In this document: positions 33,614-43,135 of the stretch, one piece after another
How positions within the stretch are numbered: position 1 is the stretch's first letter
How the letters are laid out: the number at the start of each line of letters is the position of its first letter
Assembly (NCBI RefSeq): GCF_019504385.1
Contig: NZ_CP080590.1
Location: 352,001-416,000 of the forward strand
Origin: Devosia salina
GTDB lineage: Bacteria > Pseudomonadota > Alphaproteobacteria > Rhizobiales > Devosiaceae
DNA: 64,000 bases
Direction: 5' to 3'
Made by a program: the position numbers and the translations under genes
Notes under the pieces: generated by a model
The model's input: only the letters and a program-made list of their open reading frames with translations
Told to the model about the DNA's origin: nothing
The model's database searches: none

Positions 33614-34285
33614 CTACCGCGTCACATCGAGCTCGAAGATCACGTCCGCCCGCTCGCGGGACTGCTCGACAAGATCGTAATTGGGCAGGTCATTGCGCTC
33701 GATATGGGCGCGGTTGCGCTCCTCGGAGAACAGACCCTCTTCGCCATGCCGTTTCATCAGCCGCTTGCGCACCAATTCGCGCGGCACATGGATGAAGGCG
33801 GCATAATCGAGCAGCGGGCGCACGCCGGCCCAGGGCCCCTCGGTGAGCAACAGGTAATTGCCTTCCACCACCAGCACCTTCACATCGGGCTGCACGGTGA
33901 AGGCGTCGTCCACCGTGTCCTCGATCTTGCGGCTATAGCCGGGCCCGCTGACCGCTTCGCTGGCATGCTTGAGGTGGTGGAGGAAGCCGACGAATTCGGC
34001 GCCCTCGAAAGTGTGCGGCGCCCCCTTGCGATCGGTCGCGCCCATGGCTTCGATCTTGGCATGCTTCATGTGGAAGCCATCCATCGGCACCAGCGCCGCG
34101 CTGCCGGGCTTGACCGCATTGAGCATGGCGACCAGCTCGGCGGCGAGCGTCGACTTGCCGGTGCCAGGTCCCCCCGCGATACCGATGGCGATGCGCTGGC
34201 CATGGGCGGCGCTTTCCATTTCCAGGATATGCGGCACGAGCCGCGCCATCACGTTTTCCGGGTTCAGGTGAATGACTTGGGGCAT
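33614..34285 (-). CDS. frcK: FrcK-like P-loop kinase / nucleoside triphosphate hydrolase
   Basis: A 223-residue P-loop protein related to uridine kinase and pantothenate kinase. The Walker A motif is IAGGPGTGKSTLA near residue 40. VPMDGFHM follows near 68, where kinases of this group carry a catalytic Asp, then a VEGNYLLL segment near 140. In Sinorhizobium a homologue named FrcK is encoded next to frcBCA and is proposed to act on fructose. Here it lies 11 kb away on the opposite strand. Phosphorylation of an imported sugar is inference from that family. Confidence 0.75.
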   Translation of the reverse strand: MPQVIHLNPENVMARLVPHILEMESAAHGQRIAIGIAGGPGTGKSTLAAELVAMLNAVKPGSAALVPMDGFHMKHAKIEAMGATDRKGAPHTFEGAEFVGFLHHLKHASEAVSGPGYSRKIEDTVDDAFTVQPDVKVLVVEGNYLLLTEGPWAGVRPLLDYAAFIHVPRELVRKRLMKRHGEEGLFSEERNRAHIERNDLPNYDLVEQSRERADVIFELDVTR

Positions 34286-34355
34286 AGCCGGCTCCTGCCT
34301 TGGTATGGTCGGGGGCGATCATATAGGCTTGGTCGCGATTTGCAGCAGGTGATCC

Positions 34356-36842
34356 TTGGCCCCGCGACTTCCTCCCATCATCTCGGACTGGTTTGCCTCG
34401 CGCGGCTGGGCGCCCCGCCAGCATCAGCTCGACGTGCTGGCGAGCTATCAGGCCGGTGCCAGCCAATTGCTGATTGCCCCGACCGGTGCCGGCAAGACGC
34501 TGGCCGGGTTCCTGCCGACGCTGACCGATCTGGCAGCGGGCGGTTTCGAGGGCCTGCACACACTCTATATCTCCCCACTCAAAGCTTTGGCGGTGGATGT
34601 GGAGCGCAATCTCTCCACCCCGATAGCCGAAATGGGCCTGCCCATCCGCGTCGAGGCGCGCACCGGCGACACGCCGGCCTCCAAACGCGCGCGCCAGCGG
34701 GTGAAGCCGCCCCATGCATTGCTGACCACGCCCGAGCAATTGGCGCTGTTGATCAGCCATCCGCAGGCCGAACTGATGTTCGGGACCCTCAGGCGCGTCG
34801 TGCTCGACGAGCTGCATGCCCTGGTCACCTCCAAGCGCGGCGACCTGCTGGCACTGGGCCTGGCGCGACTGGCAAGGTTGGCGCCGGACATGCGCCTCAC
34901 CGCGCTGTCGGCCACCGTGGCCCGCCCCGACCTGTTGCGCGACTGGATCGCCCAGCCCCATCCCGGAGGGCGCACGGATCTGCTGACCATGACCGGCGGC
35001 GCGCGGCCGGAGCTGACCATTCTTGAAACCGAGGAGCGCCTGCCCTGGGCCGGCCATTCGGCGGTCTATGCGCATCGCGAGCTTTACGAGACCATCCAGC
35101 GCCACAAGACCACGCTGCTCTTTGTCAACACCCGCTCGCAGGCGGAAATGCTGTTCCAGGGGCTTTGGGACATCAACGAGGAGATGCTGCCCATTGCCCT
35201 GCATCACGGCTCGCTCTCGGTCGAGCAGCGGCGCAAGGTCGAGGCGGCAATGGCCTCGGGCAAGCTGAAGGCGGTGGTCTGCACCTCCACGCTCGATCTC
35301 GGCATCGACTGGGGCGATGTCGACCTCGTCGTGCAGGTGGGCGCCCCCAAGGGCTCGTCGCGCATGCTGCAGCGCATCGGCCGCGCCAATCACCGGCTCG
35401 ACGATCCCTCCGAGGCGCTGCTGGTCCCCTCCAACCGCTTCGAAGTGCTCGAATGCGAGGCGGCGGTCGAAGCCGTCGCCGAGGGCCACCAGGACAGCGA
35501 GGACCCGTTGCCGGGCGGCTATGACGTGCTGGCCCAGCACGTGCTCGGCATGGCCTGTGCCGAACCCTTCGACGCCGAAGCGCTCCATGCCGAAATCCTT
35601 TGCGCCTGGCCCTATCGCGAGCTCAGTCGCGAAAAATTCGACAAGGTGCTCGATTTCGTCGCCACCGGCGGCTACGCGCTGCGCGCCTATGAGCGCTATG
35701 CCCGATTGAAGCAGACACCGGACGGCAAATGGCGCATCGCCAACCCAGCCGTGGCCCAGCAATACCGGCTCAATATCGGCACCATCATCGAGGAGCCCAT
35801 GGTCCGCGTACGGCTGGTGCGGGCGCGGGGCCTCAAGCAGGGCCGGACCACCGGCCCCATCGGCATGGGCGGGCGCGTGCTGGGCGAGATGGAGGAATAT
35901 TTCTTCGGCACGCTGTCGCTGGGCGATACCTTCATGTTCGGCGGCGAGATCGTCGCCTTCGAGGGCATGAAGGACAATGAGGCCTTCGTGTCCCGCGCCT
36001 TTTCCAAGGACCCCAAGATCCCCTCCTATATGGGCGGCAAGTTTCCGCTCTCGACCTATCTCGCCGAGCGCGTGCGCCGCATCATGGACAGTCCCGAGGA
36101 GTGGCGGAAACTGCCCGACCAGGTGGCAGACTGGCTGCGCCTGCAGCGCGACCTCTCGGTGCTCCCGCGCCGCGACAGCCTGCTTGTGGAGACCTTTCCG
36201 CGCGGCACCAATAACTTCCTTGTCTGCTACCCGTTCGAGGGGCGGCTGGCGCACCAGACACTGGGCATGCTGCTGACCCGCAGGCTCGAACGCATGCGCG
36301 CCCGCCCGCTGGGCTTCGTCGCCAGCGAATATGCCTTGGCCATTTGGGGCCTGGGCGATCTCTCGGCCTTGATCCGCACCGGGCGCCTCAGCCTCGATGA
36401 ACTGTTTGCCGAGGACATGCTGGGCGATGACCTCGAAGCCTGGCTCGATGAGAGCGCGCTGATGAAGCGCACCTTCCGCAACTGCGCCATCATTGCCGGG
36501 CTGATCGAGCGCCGCCATCCGGGCAAGGAAAAGACCGGCCGGCAGATCACCATGAGTTCGGACATCATCTATGACGTGCTCTACCAGCACGAACCCGACC
36601 ACATCCTGATCGAAGCCACCCGCCGCGACGCCGCCCGTGGCCTGCTCGATATCGAGCGGCTCGGGCAGATGCTGGCGCGCATTCGCCACCATATTGTCCA
36701 CAAACCCCTCAGCCAGATTTCGCCGCTCGCCGTGCCGGTCATGCTCGATATCGGCAAGGAACCCATTTTCGGGGAAGCCCGGGAATCAGCTATGGCTGAC
36801 GCAGCGGATGAATTGCTCAGGGAAGCGACGGCCGGGCGTTGA
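34356..36842 (+). CDS. Ligase-associated DNA damage response DEXH-box helicase (Lhr family)
   Basis: An 828-residue superfamily 2 helicase. The helicase core has Walker A IAPTGAGKTLAGF near residue 47, DEXH box VVLDELHAL near 150, LSATVARPD, and motif VI LQRIGRANHRL near 345. A long C-terminal Lhr-type winged-helix and beta domain follows. This subgroup is associated with a bacterial repair cluster containing an ATP-dependent ligase, an exonuclease and PdeM. The TTG start at 34356 gives the family N-terminus LPPIISDWFASRGWAPRQHQ. It overlaps or abuts pdeM, but no ligase gene is within the window. Confidence 0.92.
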   Translation: MAPRLPPIISDWFASRGWAPRQHQLDVLASYQAGASQLLIAPTGAGKTLAGFLPTLTDLAAGGFEGLHTLYISPLKALAVDVERNLSTPIAEMGLPIRVEARTGDTPASKRARQRVKPPHALLTTPEQLALLISHPQAELMFGTLRRVVLDELHALVTSKRGDLLALGLARLARLAPDMRLTALSATVARPDLLRDWIAQPHPGGRTDLLTMTGGARPELTILETEERLPWAGHSAVYAHRELYETIQRHKTTLLFVNTRSQAEMLFQGLWDINEEMLPIALHHGSLSVEQRRKVEAAMASGKLKAVVCTSTLDLGIDWGDVDLVVQVGAPKGSSRMLQRIGRANHRLDDPSEALLVPSNRFEVLECEAAVEAVAEGHQDSEDPLPGGYDVLAQHVLGMACAEPFDAEALHAEILCAWPYRELSREKFDKVLDFVATGGYALRAYERYARLKQTPDGKWRIANPAVAQQYRLNIGTIIEEPMVRVRLVRARGLKQGRTTGPIGMGGRVLGEMEEYFFGTLSLGDTFMFGGEIVAFEGMKDNEAFVSRAFSKDPKIPSYMGGKFPLSTYLAERVRRIMDSPEEWRKLPDQVADWLRLQRDLSVLPRRDSLLVETFPRGTNNFLVCYPFEGRLAHQTLGMLLTRRLERMRARPLGFVASEYALAIWGLGDLSALIRTGRLSLDELFAEDMLGDDLEAWLDESALMKRTFRNCAIIAGLIERRHPGKEKTGRQITMSSDIIYDVLYQHEPDHILIEATRRDAARGLLDIERLGQMLARIRHHIVHKPLSQISPLAVPVMLDIGKEPIFGEARESAMADAADELLREATAGR

Positions 36843-36880
36843 GAGACAATACATTAAGGGCGGAGATCACGGAGACCGCT

Positions 36881-37546
36881 GTGCTGCGCTTCGCCGGCCA
36901 CAATTTCGAGCCTCTGTCCACCGGCGCCCTCTATTGGCGGGCCCGGCAAACCCTGCTGGTCGCCGACCTGCATTTCGAGAAGATGGCGAGCTTTGCCCGC
37001 CGCGGCCAGATGCTGCCGCCCTATGACACCGCCATGACGCTGACCCGGCTCGAAACCGACCTCAGGCGCACCGGCGCGCGGCGGCTCATTGCGCTAGGCG
37101 ACAGTTTCCACCGGCCCGAGGCCGCGACCTGGCTCACCCCCGCGGACCGGATGCGGCTCGACGCCATTACCGAGGCCGTGGACTGCCTCTGGCTCTCCGG
37201 CAATCACGATCCGGCGCCTCATGCCATTGGCGGCACCTGCCTGCCCGAACTGGAGCTGGACGGCCTGGTCCTGACGCACGAGCCGAAAAAGGGCCAGACG
37301 GGCCTTGTGGCCGGGCATCTGCATCCCGCGGCGCGCCTTGCCATGGATGGCCGCACGACGCGAAAGCCGTGTTTCGTGCATGATGGCCGGCTGATGATCC
37401 TGCCCGCCTATGGCAGCTCGACCGGCGCGCTCAACATTCTTTCGCCCGCCTTTTTCGGCCTGTTCCACTGGCCGGCGCTGGAAGTGGTGATGCTGGGCCG
37501 CGACCGCACCTATCCGGTGCCGGTCAAGCGGCTGGTGGGCGGCTAG
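36881..37546 (+). CDS. pdeM: Ligase-associated DNA damage response endonuclease PdeM
   Basis: About 221 residues of a calcineurin-like metallophosphoesterase. Metal-binding motifs are VADLHFEK, ALGDSFHR, LSGNHDP and the GHLHPA motif, in the usual order. PdeM proteins are phosphodiesterases or endonucleases found beside the Lhr-type helicase in the DNA-repair cluster. Two starts compete: TTG 36839, which overlaps the helicase stop, and GTG 36881, which has GGAG at 36871-36874. The second is preferred for its ribosome binding site. It converges with the TIGR02186 gene with a four-base overlap. Confidence 0.9.
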   Translation: MLRFAGHNFEPLSTGALYWRARQTLLVADLHFEKMASFARRGQMLPPYDTAMTLTRLETDLRRTGARRLIALGDSFHRPEAATWLTPADRMRLDAITEAVDCLWLSGNHDPAPHAIGGTCLPELELDGLVLTHEPKKGQTGLVAGHLHPAARLAMDGRTTRKPCFVHDGRLMILPAYGSSTGALNILSPAFFGLFHWPALEVVMLGRDRTYPVPVKRLVGG

Positions 37547-38304
37547 CGCCGGAACAGCACCCCGCCCAGCCAGCCGGTGAACAGCGCCAGCACCACGCAG
37601 GCGAGGCCATAGAGAAACGGCGACTGGGTGGAGGACAGCGCCAGGAAGCGCTCGAAGCCGATCTTGCGCACCGCAAAGCCGTCGGACTTGCGGGCAATGA
37701 TCTCGCCATTCTTGAACACATAGGTCTGGGCGATATAGGGGCCGGGCGGCGCATTGCTCGGCAGCGTCAGTTGTGCCTGGTAGAAGGTGTCCGAGAGAAA
37801 GCGCACGCCCCCCTCCTGCACGCCGAACAGGGCCTGTTCCGACATCAGCCGGATGAGCTCGCGCCCGAAGGTCAGGGTCTGCCACCACCCCGCCGGATTG
37901 GGTGAAATGGCATGAGACTCGGGCAGGATATAATTGGTCGTCAGCGTGTTCACATCGGTGATGTCACGCAGCCGGGCGCTCGATAGCACGTGGAAATAGG
38001 TCGGGAAGCCCTTGAATGCGACCTGCTCGGTATTGAGCCAGATACCGAAATTATTGGTCTTCTTGCGCGCGACGCGGTCCTGCGTGGGGCCCAGCACCAC
38101 CACCACCACATGGAAGGGGCCTTCGACATAGCGCTGCTCGGCGCCGGCATCAGGTGCGATGGAGCCGAAAAAGGTCAACCGCTCGCCATCAAAGCTCGAG
38201 GTGATCTCCACCGTTTCGGTCGAGACGCTCGACACCAGCCGCTCGGCCGCCGCGGGCAGCACGGCGCAGACGAGGGCGAAAAGGGCGAGGATAAGCCGCA
38301 TCAT
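37543..38304 (-). CDS. TIGR02186 family protein
   Basis: A 253-residue exported membrane-anchored protein. Residues 1-20 form a signal peptide (LILALFALVCAVLPAAA). A mostly beta, periplasmic body follows, with VEITSSFDGERLTFFGSI and the GPFHVVVVVLGP region, and a C-terminal transmembrane helix (LYGLACVVLALFTGWLGGVLF) ends in FRR. Members of this family are found next to TauE/SafE exporters, as here, where the genes overlap by four bases. A role as a periplasmic partner of that exporter is likely but unproven. Confidence 0.88.
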   Translation of the reverse strand: MMRLILALFALVCAVLPAAAERLVSSVSTETVEITSSFDGERLTFFGSIAPDAGAEQRYVEGPFHVVVVVLGPTQDRVARKKTNNFGIWLNTEQVAFKGFPTYFHVLSSARLRDITDVNTLTTNYILPESHAISPNPAGWWQTLTFGRELIRLMSEQALFGVQEGGVRFLSDTFYQAQLTLPSNAPPGPYIAQTYVFKNGEIIARKSDGFAVRKIGFERFLALSSTQSPFLYGLACVVLALFTGWLGGVLFRR

Positions 38305-39263
38305 CGCGTTACGCTCCCCGCCGCCATGGAGAACACGTCGTCCGGCGTCAGCACCAGCGACAGGCCGAACCGGATGGCCACGGCCAGCACCAGCAGGGCC
38401 AGCAGGCCCCGGAGCTGTTCGCCGCGCAGATGCTTGCCGGCCGCCGCGCCGAACTGGGCGCCCGCCGTGCCGCCCACCATCAGGCAGAAGGCCAGGAGAA
38501 TGTCGACGCTCTGGCTCTGCACCGCATGCAGGATGGTGGTGGCGGCCATCATCGCCACCACCTGCGCCAGCGAGGTGCCGATGACCACATTGCCAGGCAC
38601 GCGCAGCAGATAGACCAGCGCCGGCACCATGATGAAGCCGCCGCCAATGCCCAGCAGCGAGCCAACGAAACCGATGAACAGACCGATGATCAGCACCGGC
38701 AGCACGCTGATATAGAGCCGGCTCTTCTTGAAGCGCACGCGCAGCGGCAGGCCGTGGATCCAGCTATGCTGGTTGGGCAGGCGCTCGCGCACCACGATGC
38801 CCTGCCGGCGCTTGAGCAGCGCCCGCACGGACTCCTGCAGCATCAGCACGCCGACAAAGCCGAGCAGCACCAGGAAGCCCAGTGCGATGATGAGGTCCAG
38901 CTGGCCCGCATCGCGGAGGAGGTCGAAGGCCGCAACGCCGCCAAAGGCGCCCAATATGCCCGAAAGGATCAGATACATCGCCAGGTGGAGATCGACGCCG
39001 CCGCGTCGATAATGGCTGAGCGCACCCGAGGTCGAGGCCGCCACCACCTGGCCGGTGACCGAGGCCACCGCGACGGCGGTCGGCACACCCGAAAAGATCA
39101 GCAGCGGCGTCAACAGGAAGCCGCCGCCGACGCCGAACAGGCCCGACAAAAATCCGACCGCCCCTCCGATCCCCACGAGAAAGAAGAGGTTCACGGAAAG
39201 CTCGGCGATCGGCAGATAGATCTGCAAGATCCTCAGGTCCCGTAACGATGTTTCGCGGCCCAT
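38301..39263 (-). CDS. TauE/SafE family sulfite exporter
   Basis: A 320-residue inner-membrane protein with eight or nine hydrophobic segments. The two family repeats are GGAVGFLSGLFGVGGGFLLTPL near residue 30 and IGFVGSLLGIGGGFIMVPALVY near 190. Members export sulfite, sulfoacetate or related organosulfur anions. The ATG at 39263 is chosen because the frame upstream has no family similarity and crosses the terminator of the neighbouring gene. It forms an operon with the TIGR02186 gene. The substrate is unknown; sulfur-oxyanion export is inference from the family. Confidence 0.9.
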   Translation of the reverse strand: MGRETSLRDLRILQIYLPIAELSVNLFFLVGIGGAVGFLSGLFGVGGGFLLTPLLIFSGVPTAVAVASVTGQVVAASTSGALSHYRRGGVDLHLAMYLILSGILGAFGGVAAFDLLRDAGQLDLIIALGFLVLLGFVGVLMLQESVRALLKRRQGIVVRERLPNQHSWIHGLPLRVRFKKSRLYISVLPVLIIGLFIGFVGSLLGIGGGFIMVPALVYLLRVPGNVVIGTSLAQVVAMMAATTILHAVQSQSVDILLAFCLMVGGTAGAQFGAAAGKHLRGEQLRGLLALLVLAVAIRFGLSLVLTPDDVFSMAAGSVTR

Positions 39264-39310
39264 CCTAAGGGATGGTCCGTCAACAAGAGGTAAGGCCCGC
39301 CCTGGCGGGT

Positions 39311-39345
39311 GAAAAAAATATGGCCCGGGCTTACGACCGGGCCAT
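39311..39345 (-). terminator. Intrinsic terminator of the PodJ-like gene
   Basis: On the minus strand ATGGCCCGG pairs perfectly with CCGGGCCAT across an eight-base loop and is followed by ATTTTTTT. It lies 26 bases after the stop of the PodJ-like gene and before the TauE gene, so it should separate the two transcripts. This is the clearest rho-independent terminator in the window. Confidence 0.92.
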
Positions 39346-39370
39346 GACGCTGTCAAATGGCTTGATGCCC

Positions 39371-42300
39371 CTAGACCGGCTGACTTCCCAGCACCGCCAG
39401 CAACCGCGGATTGATCGCCCCGATCTCGCTCATGCCGGTGGCCCTCTCGAAGGCCTTGATGGCGTCGCGGGTCTTGGGGCCGGCCACGCCATCGGGCGTG
39501 CCCACATCAAAGCCGAGCCGCGCCAGCGCCTGCTGCACCTTGGCGATCACCTCGGTATTGGCGATGGCCGTTCCGGGATCGAAATCCTTCGACCAGGTGC
39601 CGATGGGCGCGAAATTGGCAGCAAGGTCGATCGCCTGCGGCGTCCATCCTGCCAGCTCGTCATTGATCCGGCCCACAGCCTCGGCCGAGAGCGACTTGGC
39701 AATGTCGTCACGGGCCTTGGCCGCATCCTGGTCGCCATTGCGCGCCGCCAGCGAGAACCACTTGAACGACTGCTCGAAATCCTGTTCGACGCCCAGGCCA
39801 CGCGCATGCAGCATGCCCAGATTGAACTGGCTGTCGGTCATGCCGCGCTCGGCCGCCTTGGCGAACCATTCGGCGGCCAGTTCGAACTGCTGTTCGCCCA
39901 TTTCGCCACCGGCATAGAGGGCCGCCAGATTGTGCATGGCCATGCGATTGCCGCCCTCGGCGCTGCGCTGGTACCACAGCCGCGCCTGTTCGAGGTCCTT
40001 TTCGACCCCGGAGCCGACCTCGTAGAGATTGCCCAGCCGATATTGTGCGGGCACGAAACCCTGGGCCGCCGACCGCTCATACCAGCGCGCCGATTCCTCG
40101 AGGTCCTTGGTCACGACGCGGCCTTCCCCGAAGATGGCCGCCACCTCGAATTGCGCCTGGGCATTGCCCTTGGCGGCCGCTTCGCGCAGCTCGAGCGGGC
40201 CAACCGCCTCTGGCGGCAGGTCAAAGCTTTCGGGAATGGCAGCGACAGCGGGCGCGGGCGACGCGATCGATCCGGTTACGACCGGAGCCTCTTCGGCCTC
40301 GGGCACAGCCAGCGCGATGCGTCCGCTCTCGGCCTTCAGCGTCGGCGGCATGGGCGTCGACGGAGCCAGGCCGGTCGCGCGCCCAAAGCTCATCGGCTCG
40401 CCCGGATTGATCGAGCCGGTCGCGGTCACATCGACCATGTCGATGACCCGGGGCGGAACCACCGACGACTGGTCGTCCGAGGGCGCGGGATTATCCGTAG
40501 CGGCCGGGGTGGCGCTCACGGCCGCCGGCGCCGGCGCATTCATGCGCTGCATCACGAGGTTGAGCGCCAGCATCGAGACCGCGACCAGTGTCGCTGCCAG
40601 CAGCAGCGGCCGCCGGTTGCGCGTCAGAAAGCTCGGACCCTCGGCCTTGGCTTCCGGCAGGGGCGGAGCGACAGGCGCAACGCTGGCGGCTGCGCGGGCT
40701 GGTGCCTCGGGTTTCTCGGTCTTTTCTGCCTTGCGCGGGCGCCGCGGCTCCCGTTCGGCCGGCGCCGGCTTGGTATCCACCGCTTCGGGCGCAGCCTCCT
40801 TGCGCGAGCGCACCCGGGCCAGGGCGCGAGCGATCAGCGAATTGCTTTCGGCGCTCTGCGCTTCGTCCTGCTTGGCGCGCTGGGCGCGGCGGGCGGCAGC
40901 CACGAAAGTGCTCGTGCTCGTGCTCGAGGCCGGCGCCGGCGCTTCCGCCGGTTTGTCGGCGGCCGGACGGGCGATGCGGGCAAAGGGGTCCTCGTCCAGC
41001 TCGGCAAAGCTGGACCGTGGACGCGGCGGGCGTTCGGCCGTGTCGGGGTCAAAATGCGGCGCTTCGGGCGCGGGCGGCGTCCCGGCCGGCTTTCTGATTG
41101 CCTCGGGTGCGCTGGTCTTGGCCGCCAGGGCGGACTTGACCGGGGCAGTGTCGCGGAAGCCGGGGTCGATCAGCGGCGCCTCGTCTGCCGGATTGGCAGG
41201 CATGGCGTCCCGCCGGTCCGTGGTCAGATTGGCAAGGATGGCATCGAGCTTGCCCCGCTCCGGTTCGCGCGCGCCCAGAACCTGGGCGAACTGGTCCTCT
41301 GCCGGCGGCTCGGCCGGGGGCATGGCTTCGGCGCGCGGGGCAGCCTTGGCGGTAGTCGCCTTTGCGGGGCTCGGCTCAGCCTTGCCGGCCAGCACGGCTT
41401 CGAGCCGGGTCAGCCGCTCCGCCGTGTCCTTGCCGGCCGTGTTGAGCAGGGCGGTCATGCGCTTTTCCAGCGCTTCGATGTTCTGTTCGCTCAACCCGCC
41501 TGCCGCGGGCACCTTGATCGCCTCGGAGGTGCGGGCGGCCACCAGGTCGGCCAATTGTTCATAATCGGGTGTCTTGCCGGCGGACCGGATGAGCCCGGTC
41601 AGTCGGTCCTCGATGCTCTTGAGGCTATCCGGGCCGAACATGGCGACGGGGGCAGGCGCCTTGCGGCTGACCGCCTCGCTGGTGCGCTCGGCCACCATGG
41701 TGGCCAGCGATTCCAGGTCCGGCCGCTCTTCGGAATTGTAGAGCCGGGCAAGTCCGTCGAGCTGGGCGCCGGCATCGTCCATCCGCGCCATCAGCGTCTT
41801 GAGCTGGCTTTCGACGGCGGAGGTGTCGACCGGCACGATGCGCTCGCTCAGCGCTTCGATCTGCCCCTCGATGCGCGAAAAGCGCGGCTCCATGCCCTGC
41901 AGCACGGCATTGCGCAGGCCCGCCATCTCGGCCTTGAGCGCCGCCACCTCTTCATTGCCGCCACCGGCCTCGTCCAGCCGCGCCAGCACCTGTTCGATGC
42001 GCCCGGCCAGGGCATCGGGCGAACCGGCCTTGTCCTGCATGGCCTGGGTGAAGGCGGCCATCTCGCTGGTCAGGCGCTCGAAGTCGCCGGACGACAGCGC
42101 CACCGACCGCTCGATGGCGTCGATCCGGTCATAGACATTGCGCACGCTGTCTTCGATCGACTGCATTGCCGGGGCCAGCACTGCCGCCGGATCGGCCTTG
42201 CTTTCGGCATTGCGGCGCTGGTCGCGGACAATTTCGCGCTCCATCTGCTGGGCCTGCAGTTCGGCCAGCTTGCCAACCGTGGTCGAAACGTCGTCGAGCC

Positions 42301-42958
42301 GCGCATTGAGCAGCGACAGGTCGTGCCGCGGCGTCTCCTCGATCATGGCGCCGAGCGCGGCGATCTGGGCCTCAAGCCGCTTGACCTGGCCGGTCTCGCC
42401 AATGGCCCCGGCCAGCAGCTCCACCACCTGTGTCAACTGCTCGACCTGGCTGGCCACTTCGCGCACATGGCCGGCACTCGACCTTTGCGTCTTCAACTCG
42501 CCCTCGAGGCGCTCGAGCCGCTGGCTCATGCCCCCCACAAGCGCACCGAGTTCGCGGATTTCGGGAAGATCGTTCTGCCGGCGCATCGGCGTCGGTGTCG
42601 GGGCGGCGCCCTGGCGGCTGCGGATTTCGGCAATGGCCGCCGTCAGGTCATCCGTCTCGTCGGCGTCAGCCGGATGGCTGTCGCGTTCGGTGAACCGGTC
42701 CACGGCGCGCTTGACCGTCCGCAGCGCCTCGCGGCGGCGCGAACTGGTTTCGGGCACGCCGACCTGATCGCGCAGATGCCGGACGCGCTGCGCCAGGCCC
42801 GTCATGGCAGGCGCCGCAGGTTCGGCCTCGGCCTGGCCGTAATGGCTCTCAACCTTGTCGAGAAGGGCGACCAGTTCACCGCGCAGGGCCTGCCACTCGC
42901 CCGCACCGCCCTCATGGGCCAGATCTGTGTAGTCCGAGTGGGTGTAGGCGCGGGGCAT
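39371..42958 (-). CDS. PodJ-like polar localisation factor (coiled coil, TM, Sel1 repeats, peptidoglycan-binding)
   Basis: A 1195-residue bitopic membrane protein. The N-terminal 650 residues are cytoplasmic and rich in coiled-coil heptads (for example LSERIVPVDTSAVESQLKTL). An Ala/Pro-rich linker and a membrane helix near 780-803 (LLLAATLVAVSMLALNLVM) follow. The periplasmic part has at least four Sel1-type repeats (ARWYERSAAQGFVPAQYRLG and relatives, about 920-1090) and a C-terminal peptidoglycan-binding domain (LARLGFDVGTPDGVAG). This order matches PodJ of Caulobacter and Agrobacterium, a scaffold for pole organisation. GAAGGA lies seven bases before the chosen ATG. A strong terminator follows. 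Confidence 0.85.
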   Translation of the reverse strand: MPRAYTHSDYTDLAHEGGAGEWQALRGELVALLDKVESHYGQAEAEPAAPAMTGLAQRVRHLRDQVGVPETSSRRREALRTVKRAVDRFTERDSHPADADETDDLTAAIAEIRSRQGAAPTPTPMRRQNDLPEIRELGALVGGMSQRLERLEGELKTQRSSAGHVREVASQVEQLTQVVELLAGAIGETGQVKRLEAQIAALGAMIEETPRHDLSLLNARLDDVSTTVGKLAELQAQQMEREIVRDQRRNAESKADPAAVLAPAMQSIEDSVRNVYDRIDAIERSVALSSGDFERLTSEMAAFTQAMQDKAGSPDALAGRIEQVLARLDEAGGGNEEVAALKAEMAGLRNAVLQGMEPRFSRIEGQIEALSERIVPVDTSAVESQLKTLMARMDDAGAQLDGLARLYNSEERPDLESLATMVAERTSEAVSRKAPAPVAMFGPDSLKSIEDRLTGLIRSAGKTPDYEQLADLVAARTSEAIKVPAAGGLSEQNIEALEKRMTALLNTAGKDTAERLTRLEAVLAGKAEPSPAKATTAKAAPRAEAMPPAEPPAEDQFAQVLGAREPERGKLDAILANLTTDRRDAMPANPADEAPLIDPGFRDTAPVKSALAAKTSAPEAIRKPAGTPPAPEAPHFDPDTAERPPRPRSSFAELDEDPFARIARPAADKPAEAPAPASSTSTSTFVAAARRAQRAKQDEAQSAESNSLIARALARVRSRKEAAPEAVDTKPAPAEREPRRPRKAEKTEKPEAPARAAASVAPVAPPLPEAKAEGPSFLTRNRRPLLLAATLVAVSMLALNLVMQRMNAPAPAAVSATPAATDNPAPSDDQSSVVPPRVIDMVDVTATGSINPGEPMSFGRATGLAPSTPMPPTLKAESGRIALAVPEAEEAPVVTGSIASPAPAVAAIPESFDLPPEAVGPLELREAAAKGNAQAQFEVAAIFGEGRVVTKDLEESARWYERSAAQGFVPAQYRLGNLYEVGSGVEKDLEQARLWYQRSAEGGNRMAMHNLAALYAGGEMGEQQFELAAEWFAKAAERGMTDSQFNLGMLHARGLGVEQDFEQSFKWFSLAARNGDQDAAKARDDIAKSLSAEAVGRINDELAGWTPQAIDLAANFAPIGTWSKDFDPGTAIANTEVIAKVQQALARLGFDVGTPDGVAGPKTRDAIKAFERATGMSEIGAINPRLLAVLGSQPV

Positions 42959-43135
42959 GACAGGTCCTTCGTCAAAACAGACGGACCCCTCGCGATTCAA
43001 CACGAAGGTATGACGCTCACTCTTGAGAAAACATGGTAAAGAACCCGTTAAGCATTGTCGCAATATGCAAGGGCAAGTGCCGGGAATCCGTGCGATTCAG
43101 GTCCTGTTACGACCCAGGGAATCAGGTTCAGAGCC

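Noticed and set aside
33933..36701. A 922-codon open frame on the minus strand
   Set aside because: Antisense shadow of the helicase gene, joined to a second-frame reading of the kinase gene.
39272..43039. A 1255-codon open frame on the plus strand
   Set aside because: It is the antisense shadow of the PodJ-like gene, which has domain matches, a ribosome binding site and a terminator. The plus-strand reading is low-complexity and rich in Gly, Arg and His.
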